Positions 61,639-64,000 of a stretch of DNA of 64,000 bases are shown in pieces. Under the pieces are notes generated by a model. That model made no database searches, was not told the DNA's origin, and saw only the letters and a program-made list of their open reading frames with translations. Numbering within the stretch: the stretch's first letter is position 1; each line of letters begins with the position of its first letter. Source of the DNA: Styela clava (taxonomy: Eukaryota > Chordata > Ascidiacea > Stolidobranchia > Styelidae); assembly GCF_964204865.1 (NCBI RefSeq), contig NC_135250.1, positions 8,990,001 through 9,054,000 of the forward strand, given 5' to 3'. The position numbers and the translations under genes are program-made.

Positions 61639-62036
61639 ACTTATCGATCTTAAGATCGGTAAGTATATTGATAGGTATTTGTCTGTATGTATGTATGTCT
61701 GTCTGTCTGTCTATGTGTCTGTTAGATGCACGCGATATCTCACGAAAGCGAGATTGAATCTGCTCCAGATTTTGCATGTGCATTCATCTTATCTCGGACC
61801 AGTAGCCTATTGATTTTGGGCGAATTATGTCGTATAATTAGCGAGTTATCAATCAATTATTGATATAGTGATCTAGATTTTTGTAAAGCGAGAGAATTTT
61901 GAAACCCGCCGAGTGTGTGTGTGCGATGCGCAGTGCGCAAGTTACAAGAGCGGATGAATCGAAACTGCAGTTTCTGTTTTGGGGGATCCCCTAACTATCG
62001 ATCGATAAGTCTTCGGTTTCCAACCGATATTCTCGT
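61639..62036 (-). mobile_element. GACA-microsatellite element, inverted long form
   Basis: Begins ACTTATCGATCTTAAGATCGGTAAG (palindromic end), then (GTCT)n at about 61695-61715, and ends ACCGATATTCTCGT, the complement of the family start. At 398 bp it has an internal segment (about 61870-61975) absent from the other copies. Confidence 0.65.
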
Positions 62037-62885
62037 TTTTCATTCGCTTAAATTATCATTATTTATTTCAACATTGGTGAATAGGTAGCTAGATTGGTGG
62101 TACACAATATTTGGAATATATGTGTGAAAAACTTGTATTTGTCGACAACTCATTTAGCACACTTTTTGATTATGGAAGAAATTGGGCTTTTCTATTATGT
62201 ATTCTTAGAATAAATAACCATTATTTTTTTCCGAAGTGATTTTTTTCAAAATACCCCAAAGCATATATTGTTAATATGGACTCCAAAGTTGTTTGTATTT
62301 GCTGCAATATGTAATTTTTTAGACGCAAAAATCTTGTTGGTTTGGTTGTTCCCACTGTAGATTAGCTTAATGTAATTAATTTTGTCTCATATTTGTAAGT
62401 GTTCTCTATCATCAAAGTGTGCTTGTGTGGATACTGCTTCTTTTAATCGATTATAAATTACGATTTGACATGAAAAAGTGTGATTTTTTATGTGTTCTTG
62501 TTTTGCTGGATGTAGGTCTTTCATATTTATCCCAGGGGAGAAGGAAGCTTATAAGACTATGTAATCATAGGACGAACCACGATTATTTCACATACACAGG
62601 AAGTTTGTTTGAATTGGAACTAGAAACATACAGATAATATAATTTGAATGGAGCAGGGAAAATTTAGATTCCAGCCATTTAAAAAACTTCTCCCCTCACA
62701 TGGTTAGCGAAAATTTTGTCTCCAGCTTCGAACTGCGGCATATGGAAGATTTTGATATCCACAACCTTGGCTTAGGCAAGCTTCCTGTCTGTTTAGAAAC
62801 TTTATTCGATGCTTATTGAGTTTCCGTAGGGAATACAGCCTTCGGTTATCTCCATTAGGGCTCTTGAAATTTCGGACTAATTCTA
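62037..62885. other. Spacer, nothing recognised
   Basis: No coding family, RNA gene or element ends could be identified here. Confidence 0.3.
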
Positions 62886-63157
62886 AATAATAATAAAGGA
62901 TCAACTGAAGAATCTCCACCCCATCTAACCCTACCAAATAATTAGTCCAGGTCGAATGAAGAATCAACTGATACTCACCAGGTCAAATAAAGGATCAACT
63001 GGTATTATCGGCTTAGGTGGGTTGGGGGAAGGAGATATTTTTCAGTTGGGAAAAGGGATCAACTGAAGAATCTTCACCCCAACTAAGACCAACTGAATAA
63101 TCTCCTCCCCAAATGGGTCTGGGGGGATATTCTTCAGTTGATCTTTAATAATAATAA
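62886..63157. mobile_element. Foldback element with repeated GGATCAACTG motifs
   Basis: The left arm (AATAATAATAAAGGATCAAC then TGAAGAATCTCCACCCCA) is the near-complement of the right arm (TCTTCAGTTGATCTTTAATA then ATAATAA). GGATCAACTG occurs at least three more times inside. Likely a foldback MITE. No target duplication was established. Confidence 0.5.
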
Positions 63158-64000
63158 AAATAGAACCTGCTGCACCAAGGCCCTGCTTTAAATCACTATT
63201 TTTATTATAACAAACTTTACGGCCGCACATATGGAACTGATCAGCTAACATCAAATCTTGGCATCAAATTTTGTACTTTATTTCACGCCTAATTACGTAC
63301 TACGGCTCATGCCACTGAGCGTAAAATCACATGACGGGTGGTAATCTGCACTTATATAAATATCGTTTAAATTTTAATGTACCTGTAGTTTATTTTGTGA
63401 GATTCTTTGACACGTAGTGGACATAACGATCGTTTCAATATTATGTTGTTGTTGTTGTTCTTGTTCTTTGACACGTTTTTAAAAAGTCGCTTTTCTCTTC
63501 GAATACTGGACCAATTGCTTTGAAATTTTCAGTGGTTAAAGATAAAAATTTTCTCCAGAATGCTATTACTTTTTTTTCGCTATGACGTCATCAAAATTAT
63601 GTGACTCTACGTGTCCATATATTTGAGCATAGCTCTCTTGTTTCTGTTGTCTTCTTTTTAGTCCCTGATTTCATGGATGGCTCTGAGTGCTTCACGATTC
63701 ACACATCCTCCCATGCGAGGACTCTTAAAAATCGGTCTTCGATAATAAAATAGCTTTGTTTCAACAGGTTGCGGTCAGTTATTGTATTCGCCATGCACAA
63801 TGAAAAACACCAAACGAAATTAAACGAAAAATTGCATTACAGTCAAAAAAATTTAGTTAAATTACTTTACATTCAGTAGGCTACTCATCGGGGCAGCCAG
63901 AGAACCACTCCATGGCCCGTTGGAGGGCCGAGGACCCAGTCCCGCACAAACCAAAGACTTCTAGTCTTACGTAATGGTTGAACTGATTTATCCACGATCT
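63158..64000. other. Right end of window, no gene recognised
   Basis: Mixed AT-rich DNA. A GC-richer piece at about 63890-63950 (GGGGCAGCCAGAGAACC, CCCAGTCCCGCAC) could be another repeat, but it is unassigned. Confidence 0.25.

Overview
The window is animal (bilaterian) nuclear DNA. It is AT-rich, its genes are split by GT-AG introns of about 100 bp to 6.5 kb, and it is full of short mobile elements. Gene content (EPS8 with PTB, SH3 and SAM-like parts, a zeta-crystallin-type quinone oxidoreductase, and JmjC oxygenases) excludes bacteria, plants and fungi. An invertebrate chordate such as an ascidian would fit, but the sequence alone does not prove the species. All recognised host genes lie on the + strand.

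Region A (1-24.4 kb) is a tandem array of three copies of one 7-exon gene (560-3293, 8938-11658, 21014-23913). Each encodes a protein of about 403 residues: signal peptide, JmjC/cupin oxygenase domain with an HxD...H iron triad, one canonical EF-hand, and a C-terminal SDEL or FDEL that looks like an ER-retention signal. Copies 1 and 2 sit in an almost identical 8.4 kb unit (about 9-8400 and 8401-20476). Unit 2 is longer because it later gained a 1.3 kb hAT-type element, a 2.1 kb LTR element whose two LTRs read as identical, and a 271 bp tandem duplication. The third copy is more diverged and keeps only part of the downstream sequence. The units also carry relics of pogo/Tigger and hAT (ZBED-like) transposases.

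Region B (25.8-30.5 kb) is a complete 7-exon CRYZ-like NADPH:quinone oxidoreductase gene of 335 codons. A partial copy of its fifth exon lies in tandem inside the following intron.

Region C (about 31.6-59.4 kb) is one complete EPS8 gene with 16 coding exons and 780 codons. It has an N-terminal PTB domain, SH3, a polyproline linker and a C-terminal SAM-like actin-binding region. Its introns carry hAT-type and MULE-type non-autonomous elements, a foldback MITE family, SINEs and microsatellite-bearing elements.

Region D (59.4-64 kb) holds the EPS8 3' region and more repeats, with no recognised gene.

The three gene families are not a functional operon. EPS8 links receptor signalling to actin, CRYZ is a cytosolic reductase, and the JmjC array probably acts in the ER lumen. 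The most interesting item is the JmjC + EF-hand + xDEL architecture in a recent tandem array.
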